A stretch of 25,391 bases of DNA from contig CAZXRA010000177.1 in NCBI GenBank assembly GCA_964643485.1, forward strand, positions 1 through 25,391. Direction: 5' to 3'. This document shows positions 1 to 6,465 of this stretch, piece after piece. A program made the translations under genes and the position numbers. Under the pieces are notes generated by a model. The model had not been told where the DNA came from. It saw only the letters and a program-made list of their open reading frames with translations, and made no database searches. The number at the start of each line of letters is the position of its first letter. Within the stretch, counting starts at the first letter, position 1. The stretch comes from Iamia sp964643485. GTDB lineage: Bacteria > Actinomycetota > Acidimicrobiia > Acidimicrobiales > Iamiaceae.

Positions 1-129
1 GCGGGGGTGCAGATGCTGCTGGAGTCCCCCGGCGCCTGGGCTCACTCCACGGCGGCCACCGATCCCCAGCCGCCCGCCGCCACCACGGCCGACGAGGCCG
101 CGGCGCCCGTCGCCGCCGACGCATCGTGA
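1..129 (+). CDS. rpsP: 30S ribosomal protein S16, C-terminal fragment (cut by window edge)
   Basis: Only the last 42 codons are present; the frame is open from base 1 to the TGA at 127-129. The piece begins with a short segment containing MLLESPGAWA, which resembles the final helix and tail of S16, followed by an Ala/Pro/Thr-rich low-complexity tail of the kind seen in actinobacterial S16. The assignment leans mostly on context: the next four genes (KH protein, rimM, trmD, rplS) are the standard followers of rpsP. The stop overlaps the GTG of the next gene (GTGA at 126-129), implying translational coupling. The short fragment cannot by itself exclude another protein. Confidence 0.7.
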   Translation, partial: AGVQMLLESPGAWAHSTAATDPQPPAATTADEAAAPVAADAS

Positions 130-416
130 GCGACGTCGTCGACGACGGGCCCGAGGCGGCAGCCGACGGGTCGACGGTGGACACCGCGGTGGCCGTCCTC
201 GAATACCTCACCAAGGCGCTGGTGTCCCAGCCCGACGAGGTGCAGGTCGAGGTGGACGACACCGACGGCCTCACCCTCAACATCACGGTGGCCGACGGCG
301 ACATGGGCCGGGTCATCGGCAAGCGGGGCCGGGTGGCCAGCTCCATCCGCGTCCTGGGCCGGGCCGCCGCCGCCAAGGACGGCGAGAACGGCGTCGCCAT
401 CGAGTTCGTCGACTAG
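126..416 (+). CDS. khpA: KH-domain RNA-binding protein KhpA (YlqC family)
   Basis: This 96-residue protein is a single KH domain, the normal size for the KhpA/YlqC family. The GxxG loop that grips single-stranded RNA is visible as VIGKRGR at about residues 63-69, followed by the helix that completes the fold. The first 20 or so residues are acidic and probably disordered. The GTG start at 126 overlaps the rpsP stop. In other bacteria KhpA pairs with KhpB (Jag) and affects cell-division and envelope gene expression; it is routinely located between rpsP and rimM, as here. The role is inferred from family and synteny. Confidence 0.93.
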   Translation: MSDVVDDGPEAAADGSTVDTAVAVLEYLTKALVSQPDEVQVEVDDTDGLTLNITVADGDMGRVIGKRGRVASSIRVLGRAAAAKDGENGVAIEFVD

Positions 417-420
417 GTCG

Positions 421-900
421 ATGGCTCCCCCCGACGGCCTGCTCGAGGTCGGTCGGATCGACAAGGGACACGGCCTCCGGGGCGAGGTCGTGGTGACGCT
501 CACGTCCGACCGCACGGAGCGGCTGGCTCCGGGTGCACGCCTGTGGGTCGCCGACATCGAGCGCGAGATCGTCGCCTCCCGGCCTCACCAGCAGCGCTGG
601 CTCGTCCTGTTCGCTGGCGTCGAGGGACGGGAGGACGCCGATGCCCTGCGGGGCGCAGTGCTGCGCGCCGCCCCCCTCGACGTGGACGACGGCACCCTGT
701 GGGTCCACGAGCTGGTGGGGGCGACCGTCGCCCTGCCCGACGGTACCGAGGTGGGCACGGTCACCGCCGTCCAGGAGAACCCGGCCCACGACCTCCTCGT
801 CCTCGACGGGGGCGACCTGGTGCCGGTGGTGTTCGTCACCGACGGTTCGGGTCTGCCCGACCGGGTGGTGATCGACCCGCCCGAGGGTCTGCTGTCATGA
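421..900 (+). CDS. rimM: 16S rRNA processing/ribosome maturation factor RimM
   Basis: The protein has 159 residues, close to the family norm. The N-terminal RimM barrel opens with LEVGRIDKGHGLRGEV, and the C-terminal PRC-barrel-like half contains VGTVTAVQENPAHDLLVL and a VPVVFVTD segment characteristic of the family. RimM binds S19 and helps mature the 30S head. The ATG at 421 lies four bases after the khpA stop. Its TGA overlaps the trmD ATG (ATGA at 897-900), so rimM and trmD are translationally coupled, as is common. Confidence 0.95.
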   Translation: MAPPDGLLEVGRIDKGHGLRGEVVVTLTSDRTERLAPGARLWVADIEREIVASRPHQQRWLVLFAGVEGREDADALRGAVLRAAPLDVDDGTLWVHELVGATVALPDGTEVGTVTAVQENPAHDLLVLDGGDLVPVVFVTDGSGLPDRVVIDPPEGLLS

Positions 901-1691
901 GGGTCGACATCTTCACCATCTTCCCCGACATGGTCGAGGACATGGCCGGCCGCAGCCTGCTGGGCAAGGCCCGGGAGCGGGGCCTCCTGGAGGTGCGCAC
1001 CCACGACCTGCGGGCCGGTGCCGACGACCCCCACCGCTCGGTCGACGACACACCCTTCGGTGGGGGGGCGGGGATGGTGCTGCGGGTCGAGCCCCTGGCC
1101 CGGGTGATCGAGGTCGTCGATCCCCCTCGCCCCCTCCTGCTGCTGGGCCCCGGCGGCCGCCGCTTCGACCAGGGCGTGGCCCGGGAGCTGGCCGCCGGCG
1201 ACGGGTTCTCCCTGCTGTGCGGGCGCTACGAGGACGTCGACCATCGGGTGCGAGCCCACGTCGTCGACGGCGAGTTGTCGATCGGCGACTACGTCCTGGC
1301 CGGCGGCGAGGTGGCGGCCATGGTCGTCCTGGAGGCGGTGGGGCGCCTGGTGCCCGGGGTGATGGGCAACCAGGCCTCGGCCGACGAGGAGTCCTTCGCC
1401 GACGGGCTCCTGGAGTACCCGCAGTTCACCCGACCGGCCGCGTGGCGGGGGCACGAGGTGCCCGAGGTGCTGCGCTCCGGCGACCACGGCCGCATCGCCC
1501 GTTGGCGCCGGGCCCAGGCCCTGCACCGCACGGCGGCCCTGCGGCCCGACCTGCTCGCCGCCCGGGGGGGGCTGACGGTGGAGGAGCAGGGCCTCATGGC
1601 CGAGCATCCCCCGGTCCTCGGGCTCCTGGGCCCGGAGGGTTCTCCGGCGAGCGGAGACGTCGGCTTTCCCGCTGACGAGGCCGACGACTAG
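897..1691 (+). CDS. trmD: tRNA (guanine-N1)-methyltransferase TrmD
   Basis: TrmD methylates G37 of tRNAs with SAM and prevents +1 frameshifting. The 264-residue product starts MRVDIFTIFPDM, the usual TrmD opening. The trefoil-knot SAM site is visible as LLCGRYEDVDHRV followed by SIGDYVLAGGE, and the PFGGGAGM loop is present near residue 55. The C-terminal domain has LLEYPQFTRPAAWRGHEVPEVLRSG-type sequence (family motif: YPQFTRP). A tail of about 30 residues after the last helix is Gly/Ala/Asp-rich and looks lineage-specific. The start is fixed by the ATGA overlap with rimM. Confidence 0.96.
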   Translation: MRVDIFTIFPDMVEDMAGRSLLGKARERGLLEVRTHDLRAGADDPHRSVDDTPFGGGAGMVLRVEPLARVIEVVDPPRPLLLLGPGGRRFDQGVARELAAGDGFSLLCGRYEDVDHRVRAHVVDGELSIGDYVLAGGEVAAMVVLEAVGRLVPGVMGNQASADEESFADGLLEYPQFTRPAAWRGHEVPEVLRSGDHGRIARWRRAQALHRTAALRPDLLAARGGLTVEEQGLMAEHPPVLGLLGPEGSPASGDVGFPADEADD

Positions 1692-1769
1692 CGTTGCCCG
1701 TCGCCCCTGCGCCGCCTCCGCGGCCCGGGGCATTCGCCGCCCTGACCTCCCGAAGGACCGACGCGCGCC

Positions 1770-2138
1770 ATGAACCGCCTCGACGTCATCGACACCGCCA
1801 CCATCGCCACGAGTGGCGAGGCCCGCACCGAGGCGATCCCCGACTTCGCCGCCGGCGACACCCTCAAGGTGCACGTCCGCGTGATCGAGGGCAACAAGGA
1901 GCGGGTCCAGGTCTTCCAGGGCGTCGTCATCCGCCGCCAGGGCTCGGGCGTGCGGGAGACCTTCACCGTGCGCAAGGTGAGCTACGGCGTCGGTGTGGAG
2001 CGCACCTTCCCGCTCTACACGCCGAACGTCAGCCGCATCGAGGTCGTCACCCGCGGCGACGTGCGCCGGGCCAAGCTCTTCTACCTGCGTGACCGCATCG
2101 GCAAGTCGGCCAAGATCAAGGAGAAGCGCGAGCGCTGA
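1770..2138 (+). CDS. rplS: 50S ribosomal protein L19
   Basis: The 122-residue basic protein carries the L19 core: FAAGDTLKVHVRVIEG, then RVQVFQGVVIRRQGSG, FTVRKVSYGVGVERTFPLY and the C-terminal RRAKLFYLRDRIGKSAKIKEK. A purine-rich GAAGGA sits about 11 bases upstream of the ATG. L19 sits at the 30S-50S interface. It follows trmD after a 78-base gap in which I see no gene or convincing terminator. Unlike many actinobacteria, no lepB or rnhB follows; yraN starts 47 bases later. Confidence 0.97.
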   Translation: MNRLDVIDTATIATSGEARTEAIPDFAAGDTLKVHVRVIEGNKERVQVFQGVVIRRQGSGVRETFTVRKVSYGVGVERTFPLYTPNVSRIEVVTRGDVRRAKLFYLRDRIGKSAKIKEKRER

Positions 2139-2185
2139 TCCCCGACGCCGGGAGTGCATCCCGGCGCAGCGGGTACAGGGGCGGC

Positions 2186-2530
2186 GTGCTCGACGCTCGC
2201 CGTGCCCTCGGCCTCGCCGGTGAGGATCTGGCCGCCCACTGGTACACGTCCCAGGGTTGGACGATCCTCGCTCGCAACTGGCGCGCCGGGCGTCAGGGCG
2301 AGATCGACATCATCGCCCGCCGTCGGGGCGTGGTGGCCTTCTGTGAGGTCAAGGCCCGCAGCTCCGTCGCCTTCGGGGTGCCGGCCGAGGCGGTGACGCC
2401 AGCCAAGCAGGCCCGCATCCGCCGCCTGGCCGCGGCGTGGCTGGCCGAGAACGACATGCGAGCGGCGGTGCGCTTCGACGTGGCCTGCGTCCTCGCCGGC
2501 GAGATCGAGGTGATCGAGGCCGCGTTCTGA
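2186..2530 (+). CDS. UPF0102 family endonuclease-like protein YraN
   Basis: This 114-residue protein matches the YraN/UPF0102 family, a predicted PD-(D/E)XK nuclease-fold group. The catalytic-type motifs are GEIDIIA (about residues 38-44) and CEVKARS (about residues 55-61), and the family hallmark AVTPAKQARIRRLA follows. The start is a GTG at 2186; the next in-frame Leu-Asp-Ala-Arg opening agrees with family length. Its biochemical role is not firmly established in the literature I know. In actinobacteria it is usually just upstream of comM and dprA; here about 2.4 kb of other genes intervenes. Confidence 0.9.
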   Translation: MLDARRALGLAGEDLAAHWYTSQGWTILARNWRAGRQGEIDIIARRRGVVAFCEVKARSSVAFGVPAEAVTPAKQARIRRLAAAWLAENDMRAAVRFDVACVLAGEIEVIEAAF

Positions 2531-2586
2531 TCGCACGGTGGCGGCTGGGGGTGGGCGGCTCGGATGACGTGGGTACCGCCCCTTCC

Positions 2587-3624
2587 ATGGCTGACGATGT
2601 GAGCACCGAGCAGGCCCAGGGCGTGTACGTGGTCGAGGGCGGGTCGTTCGAGCGGGACGAGCGCTACTTGTCGGCCCGCATCACCGCCGACGGGCGGGAC
2701 GGGTGGCTCGTGGAGCCCGGGCGCTACCGCCTGGTCGTGGCTCGGGCCTGCCCGTGGGCCAACCGGGCCATCATCGTGCGCCGCCTGCTGGGCCTGGAGG
2801 ACGTGTTGTCGATGGGCGTGTGCGGCCCCACCCACGATGCCGACAGCTGGACCTTCGATCTCGATCCCGGTGGTGTCGATCCCGTCTTGGACATCCCTCG
2901 TATCAAGGATGCCTACGAGAAGGCGATGCCTGGCTACTCGCGGGGCATCACCGTCCCGTGCCTGGTCGACGTGCCCAGTGGGGCTGTCGTCACCAACGAC
3001 TACAAGCGGATCACCCTCGACCTCTCCACCGAGTGGACGGCGTTCCACCGCGAGGGGGCGCCCGACCTCTACCCGGTCGACCGGCGGGACGAGATCGACG
3101 AGGTGATGGAGCTGGTGTTCCGGGACGTGAACAACGGCGTCTACCGCTGCGGCTTCGCCGGCAGCCAGGCGGCTTACGACGAGGCCTATCGGGTGCTGTT
3201 CGCCCGGATCGACTGGCTGAACGACCGTCTGTCAGGGCAGCGATTCCTCATGGGTGAGGCGATCACCGAGGCCGACGTCCGCCTGTTCACCACCCTGGCC
3301 CGCTTCGACGCCGTCTATCACGGGCACTTCAAGTGCAATCGGCAGAAGCTGGCCGAGATGCCGGTGCTCTGGGCCTACGCCCGCGACCTGTTCCAGACGC
3401 CGGGCTTCGGTGACACCATCGACTTCGACCACATCAAGCGGCACTACTACTGCGTCCACACCGACATCAACCCCACCGGCATCGTGCCCACCGGCCCCGA
3501 CCTGGCGGGTTGGCTCACCCCCCACGGACGGGAGGAGCTGGGTGGCCGCCCCTTCGGCGACGGCACCCCGCCCGGCCCCGTCGCCTCCGGCGAGGAGGTG
3601 CCGCAGGCCCACCGGGCGGGCTGA
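2587..3624 (+). CDS. Xi-class glutathione S-transferase, glutathionyl-hydroquinone reductase-like (YqjG/ECM4 family)
   Basis: I place the start at the ATG at 2587, giving 345 residues; the open frame extends further upstream into yraN but without family sequence. The N-terminal thioredoxin-like domain has the catalytic motif ACPWANR with Cys55, diagnostic of the Xi class. The C-terminal helical domain contains YRCGFAGSQAAYDEAY and HYYCVHTDINPTGIVPTGP, both typical of the family. These enzymes reduce glutathionyl-hydroquinones using glutathione. Most actinobacteria use mycothiol rather than glutathione, so the physiological thiol is uncertain. Between yraN and this gene are 56 bases with no clear Shine-Dalgarno sequence. 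It converges with the small - strand gene at 3627 with only two bases between. Confidence 0.9.
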   Translation: MADDVSTEQAQGVYVVEGGSFERDERYLSARITADGRDGWLVEPGRYRLVVARACPWANRAIIVRRLLGLEDVLSMGVCGPTHDADSWTFDLDPGGVDPVLDIPRIKDAYEKAMPGYSRGITVPCLVDVPSGAVVTNDYKRITLDLSTEWTAFHREGAPDLYPVDRRDEIDEVMELVFRDVNNGVYRCGFAGSQAAYDEAYRVLFARIDWLNDRLSGQRFLMGEAITEADVRLFTTLARFDAVYHGHFKCNRQKLAEMPVLWAYARDLFQTPGFGDTIDFDHIKRHYYCVHTDINPTGIVPTGPDLAGWLTPHGREELGGRPFGDGTPPGPVASGEEVPQAHRAG

Positions 3625-3626
3625 GC

Positions 3627-3902
3627 TCAGCGGTGGGACTGGCGCTGCCAGCAGGAGCGGTGCCAGTGGCGGCGGTCGTCGGGAGCGTCGACGGGCACGA
3701 TCACCACGTGGCCGGTGCCGGGCGGGATCACCTGGTTGCAGCCGGGGCAGAGGTAGCCCTTGGTGGCCTGGTAGGGCTGGATGAAGCGCACCTCGACGGG
3801 CATGCCGTCGAGCTCGGCGGCGAAGGCTCCCGTCCCCGCCGCCGAGGAGGCAGGCGGCGCCCCGCTGCGGGGGCGCCGGCCGGGCCGGCGGGCCTTGGTC
3901 AT
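3627..3902 (-). CDS. Small Cys/His zinc-ribbon-like protein, conserved actinobacterial type
   Basis: This 91-residue protein has a basic, Arg/Pro/Ala-rich N-terminus and a compact C-terminal domain with YLCPGCNQVIPPGTGHVV and RRHWHRSCW. Cys52, Cys55, His79 or His81, and Cys84 could hold one zinc ion; that is an inference from spacing. It resembles short actinobacterial proteins often labelled ATP/GTP-binding or hypothetical, whose function I do not know; I see no nucleotide-binding motif. Its ATG overlaps the stop of the upstream 36-residue membrane peptide (ATGA, read on the - strand at 3902-3899), so the two form a coupled two-gene operon. Confidence 0.82.
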   Translation of the reverse strand: MTKARRPGRRPRSGAPPASSAAGTGAFAAELDGMPVEVRFIQPYQATKGYLCPGCNQVIPPGTGHVVIVPVDAPDDRRHWHRSCWQRQSHR

Positions 3903-4009
3903 GCGAACAGCGCCCAGGCCAGCAGGGCCAGGCACACCAGCAGCGCCGCCCCGACCATCACGTAGTCGACCGGGCTCTTGCGCGTCTGGCGGTGCGGGTT
4001 GAAGCCCAT
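3899..4009 (-). CDS. Small single-span membrane protein (36 residues)
   Basis: The peptide starts MGFNPHRQTRKSPVDY and ends in one hydrophobic segment, roughly residues 18-35, so it should sit in the membrane with a basic N-terminus inside the cell. It recalls short conserved actinobacterial membrane peptides of unknown function. Alternative in-frame starts are at 4015 and 4033; the last would overlap the enoyl-CoA hydratase ATG on the other strand (4032). I chose 4009 because the NPHR-type opening is what similar peptides have. It is coupled by ATGA to the zinc-ribbon-like gene downstream. Confidence 0.7.
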   Translation of the reverse strand: MGFNPHRQTRKSPVDYVMVGAALLVCLALLAWALFA

Positions 4010-4031
4010 GGGCATCAGTATCGTGCCGCCC

Positions 4032-4820
4032 ATGTCCGACCCGCACCTCCAGGCCATCCGGGTCGAGCGCGAGGACGGTGTCGTCACCGTCACCCTCGAC
4101 CGGCCCGAGCGCAAGAACGCCATCAACGACCGCATGCTGGCCGAGCTGCTCGACCTGTTCAGCCGGCTGCCCGACGACCCGACGGCCCGAGTGGTCGTGA
4201 TCACCGGGGAGGGAAGCGCCTTCTGCTCGGGCTGGGACCTGGGCGACAAGGGCGAGGTCGACGATGCCAACGGCGTCTCCCGCATGCGACGCCTGCACCG
4301 CCTGCCCATGGCCCTCCACGAGCTGCCCCAGCCCACCATCGCCCGCATCGGCGGGGTGGCGGCCGGGGCTGGGCTGAACCTGGCCCTGGGCTGCGACCTC
4401 ACCATCGCCTCGTCCGACGCCCGCTTCTCCCAGATCTTCGCCCGGCGAGGCCTGGCCACCGACTACGGCGGGGCCTGGCTCCTGCCCCGGCTCATCGGCC
4501 TCCACCGGGCCAAGGAGCTGGCCTTCTTCGGTGAGGTCGTCCCCGCGGTCGAGGCCGAGCGCCTGGGCCTGGTCAACCGGGTCGTCCCCGCCGATGAGCT
4601 CGACGCCGTGGTGGCCGACTGGGCCCGGCGCCTGGCCGCCGGCCCGCCCATCGCCCTGGGCCAGATCAAGCGGATGATGAACCGGGCCTTCGAGACGTCC
4701 TTCGCCGCTCAGCTCGACGCCGAGAGCACGGCCCAGGCCCACCTCTTCACCACGGCCGACACGGCCGAGGCCATGGGCGCCTTCTTCGAGAAGCGCGACC
4801 CCAACTTTCAGGGCCGGTAG
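4032..4820 (+). CDS. Enoyl-CoA hydratase/isomerase (crotonase) family protein, PaaG-like
   Basis: The 262-residue protein has the crotonase fold signatures: LDRPERKNAIND near the N-terminus, and the two oxyanion-hole segments AFCSGWDLG (about residues 63-71) and GVAAGAGLNLALGCDL (about residues 108-123). The catalytic region reads GLATDYGGAWLLPRLIG with Asp144, resembling the Asp-bearing isomerases such as PaaG rather than the two-Glu hydratases. The exact CoA substrate cannot be told. The start at 4032 is the first ATG before the family opening and lies only 22 bases from the divergent 36-residue gene, leaving little room for separate promoters. Confidence 0.9.
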   Translation: MSDPHLQAIRVEREDGVVTVTLDRPERKNAINDRMLAELLDLFSRLPDDPTARVVVITGEGSAFCSGWDLGDKGEVDDANGVSRMRRLHRLPMALHELPQPTIARIGGVAAGAGLNLALGCDLTIASSDARFSQIFARRGLATDYGGAWLLPRLIGLHRAKELAFFGEVVPAVEAERLGLVNRVVPADELDAVVADWARRLAAGPPIALGQIKRMMNRAFETSFAAQLDAESTAQAHLFTTADTAEAMGAFFEKRDPNFQGR

Positions 4821-4933
4821 CCCCGGCTCCGGCGTCACTGTCTCACCCCCTGGGTAGGGTGCGACCCACGCTCGTCGGCCGGCGTCACGGTCCTCCTCTC
4901 GTCCCGCTGCGGCCTGGTGCCGCTGTCCGTACC

Positions 4934-4939
4934 GGAGGG
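4934..4939 (+). promoter_or_regulatory. Shine-Dalgarno of comM; possible -10 box upstream
   Basis: GGAGGG at 4934-4939 lies five bases before the GTG at 4945 and decides that start. About 75 bases further upstream TAGGGT (4855-4860) looks like an actinobacterial -10 box, but no clear -35 is visible, so the promoter is tentative. Confidence 0.5.
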
Positions 4940-4944
4940 CTCCT

Positions 4945-6465
4945 GTGCTCGCCACCGTCCCGAGCGCCACCATCCTCGGCGTCGAAGGCCGCCCCGTCAC
5001 CGTCGAGGTGTACGTGGGAAACGGCCTCCCCAGCTTCACCGTCGTCGGGCTGCCCGATGCCTCCTGTCGCGAGGCCCGCGACCGGGTCCGGGCTGCGATC
5101 CAGTGCTCCGAGCTGAAGTGGCCGTCCCAAAAGGTCACGGTCAACCTGGCTCCTTCGGCCGAGCGCAAGATGGGCAGCGGGCTCGACCTGGCCATCGCCG
5201 TCGCCGTGCTGGCCGCCACCAAACAGGTGCCGGCCGCGGCCGTCGCCGGGTTGGCCTGCGTGGGGGAGCTGGGCCTCGACGGGTCGGTGCGGGCGGTGGC
5301 GGGCACCGTGTCGCTGGTCGACGCCCTCCCCGACGGCCCCGTGGTGGTGGCCGCGGCGGCGGCGGCGGAGGCCCGGCTGGTGGGGCGCCACGAGGTGCGT
5401 CCCGTCGCTCGGCTCTCGGAGGTGGTGCGGGCCCTGCAGGGGGAGGAGCCCTGGCCCGAGCCGCCCGATCCGCCGCCCCCTCCACCCCCGGCCCCTTCAC
5501 CCGACCTGGCCGACGTGCGGGGCCAACCGGTGGCCCGCCAGGCCCTGGAGATCGCCGCCGCCGGCGGCCACCACCTGCTGCTCGTGGGATCGCCGGGTGC
5601 GGGCAAGACCATGCTGGCCCGTCGCCTCCCCGGCCTGCTGCCCCCGCTCGATCCCGAGGAGGCCCTGGCCGTCACCCGGGTCTACTCGGCCGCCGGGGTG
5701 CCCGTGCCCGGCGGAGGCCTGATGTCCGGCCGCCCCTTCCGGGCCCCGCACCACTCCGCGACCATGGTGTCGCTGATCGGCGGGGGCACGGCGGCCCTCC
5801 GTCCCGGCGAGCTGTCGCTGGCCGCGTCGGGCGTCCTCTTCCTCGACGAGCTGGGCGAGTTCCCCCCGTCGGTGATCGACGCCCTGCGCCAGCCCCTCGA
5901 GGAGAGTGTGGTGCGCGTGGCTCGAGCCCGGGCGTCGGTCACCCTGCCCGCCCGGTTCCTCCTCGTGGCCGCCACCAACCCGTGTCCCTGCGGGGAGGCG
6001 ACCGAACCCGGCGCCTGCCGCTGCTCGGATCGGGCCCGGGCCCGCTATCGCCGGCGCCTGAGCGGGCCCCTCCTCGACCGCTTCGACCTGCGGGTCGAGG
6101 TGCACCGGCCCGATGCCTCGGCCCTGCTGGCCCCGATCCCGGGAGAGTCCTCGGCGGCCGTGGCCGAGCGGGTCGCGGCCGTGCGCCAGATGGCTTCGGC
6201 CCGCGGGGTGCGCAGCAACGCCGAGATCCCGGCCGAACAGCTCGACGAGGTGACGCCCCTGACCGCCGGGGCCCGGCGCATGCTGGAGGCGGCCCTGCGG
6301 CAGGGACGACTCACGGCCCGGGGCCTGGCCCGAGTCCGGAGGGTGGCTCGCACCATCGCCGACCTCGACGAGCTGGCTCCCGACGCCCCCTTGGGGGCCG
6401 AACCGGTGGCCCTGGCCATGACCCTGCGGTCGGACGGCTCCTCCTACCTGGAGGCGGTTGCATGA
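4945..6465 (+). CDS. comM: YifB/ComM family Mg-chelatase-like AAA+ ATPase
   Basis: This 506-residue protein has the expected three parts: an N-terminal ChlI-type domain (VYVGNGLPSFTVVGLPD; NLAPSAERKMGSGLDLAIA), a Pro-rich linker near residue 175, and an AAA+ domain with Walker A GSPGAGKT (215-222) and Walker B LFLDELGE (Asp301-Glu302). The NPCPCG motif and a C-terminal Mg-chelatase-type lid domain follow. ComM proteins are hexameric helicases that drive branch migration when foreign single-stranded DNA is integrated during natural transformation. It overlaps dprA by ATGA (6462-6465), fitting a joint role in DNA processing. Confidence 0.95.
   Translation: MLATVPSATILGVEGRPVTVEVYVGNGLPSFTVVGLPDASCREARDRVRAAIQCSELKWPSQKVTVNLAPSAERKMGSGLDLAIAVAVLAATKQVPAAAVAGLACVGELGLDGSVRAVAGTVSLVDALPDGPVVVAAAAAAEARLVGRHEVRPVARLSEVVRALQGEEPWPEPPDPPPPPPPAPSPDLADVRGQPVARQALEIAAAGGHHLLLVGSPGAGKTMLARRLPGLLPPLDPEEALAVTRVYSAAGVPVPGGGLMSGRPFRAPHHSATMVSLIGGGTAALRPGELSLAASGVLFLDELGEFPPSVIDALRQPLEESVVRVARARASVTLPARFLLVAATNPCPCGEATEPGACRCSDRARARYRRRLSGPLLDRFDLRVEVHRPDASALLAPIPGESSAAVAERVAAVRQMASARGVRSNAEIPAEQLDEVTPLTAGARRMLEAALRQGRLTARGLARVRRVARTIADLDELAPDAPLGAEPVALAMTLRSDGSSYLEAVA

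Noticed and set aside
2437..2586. Upstream extension of the glutathione transferase frame
   Set aside because: It overlaps yraN and has no family sequence; the conserved protein begins soon after ATG 2587.
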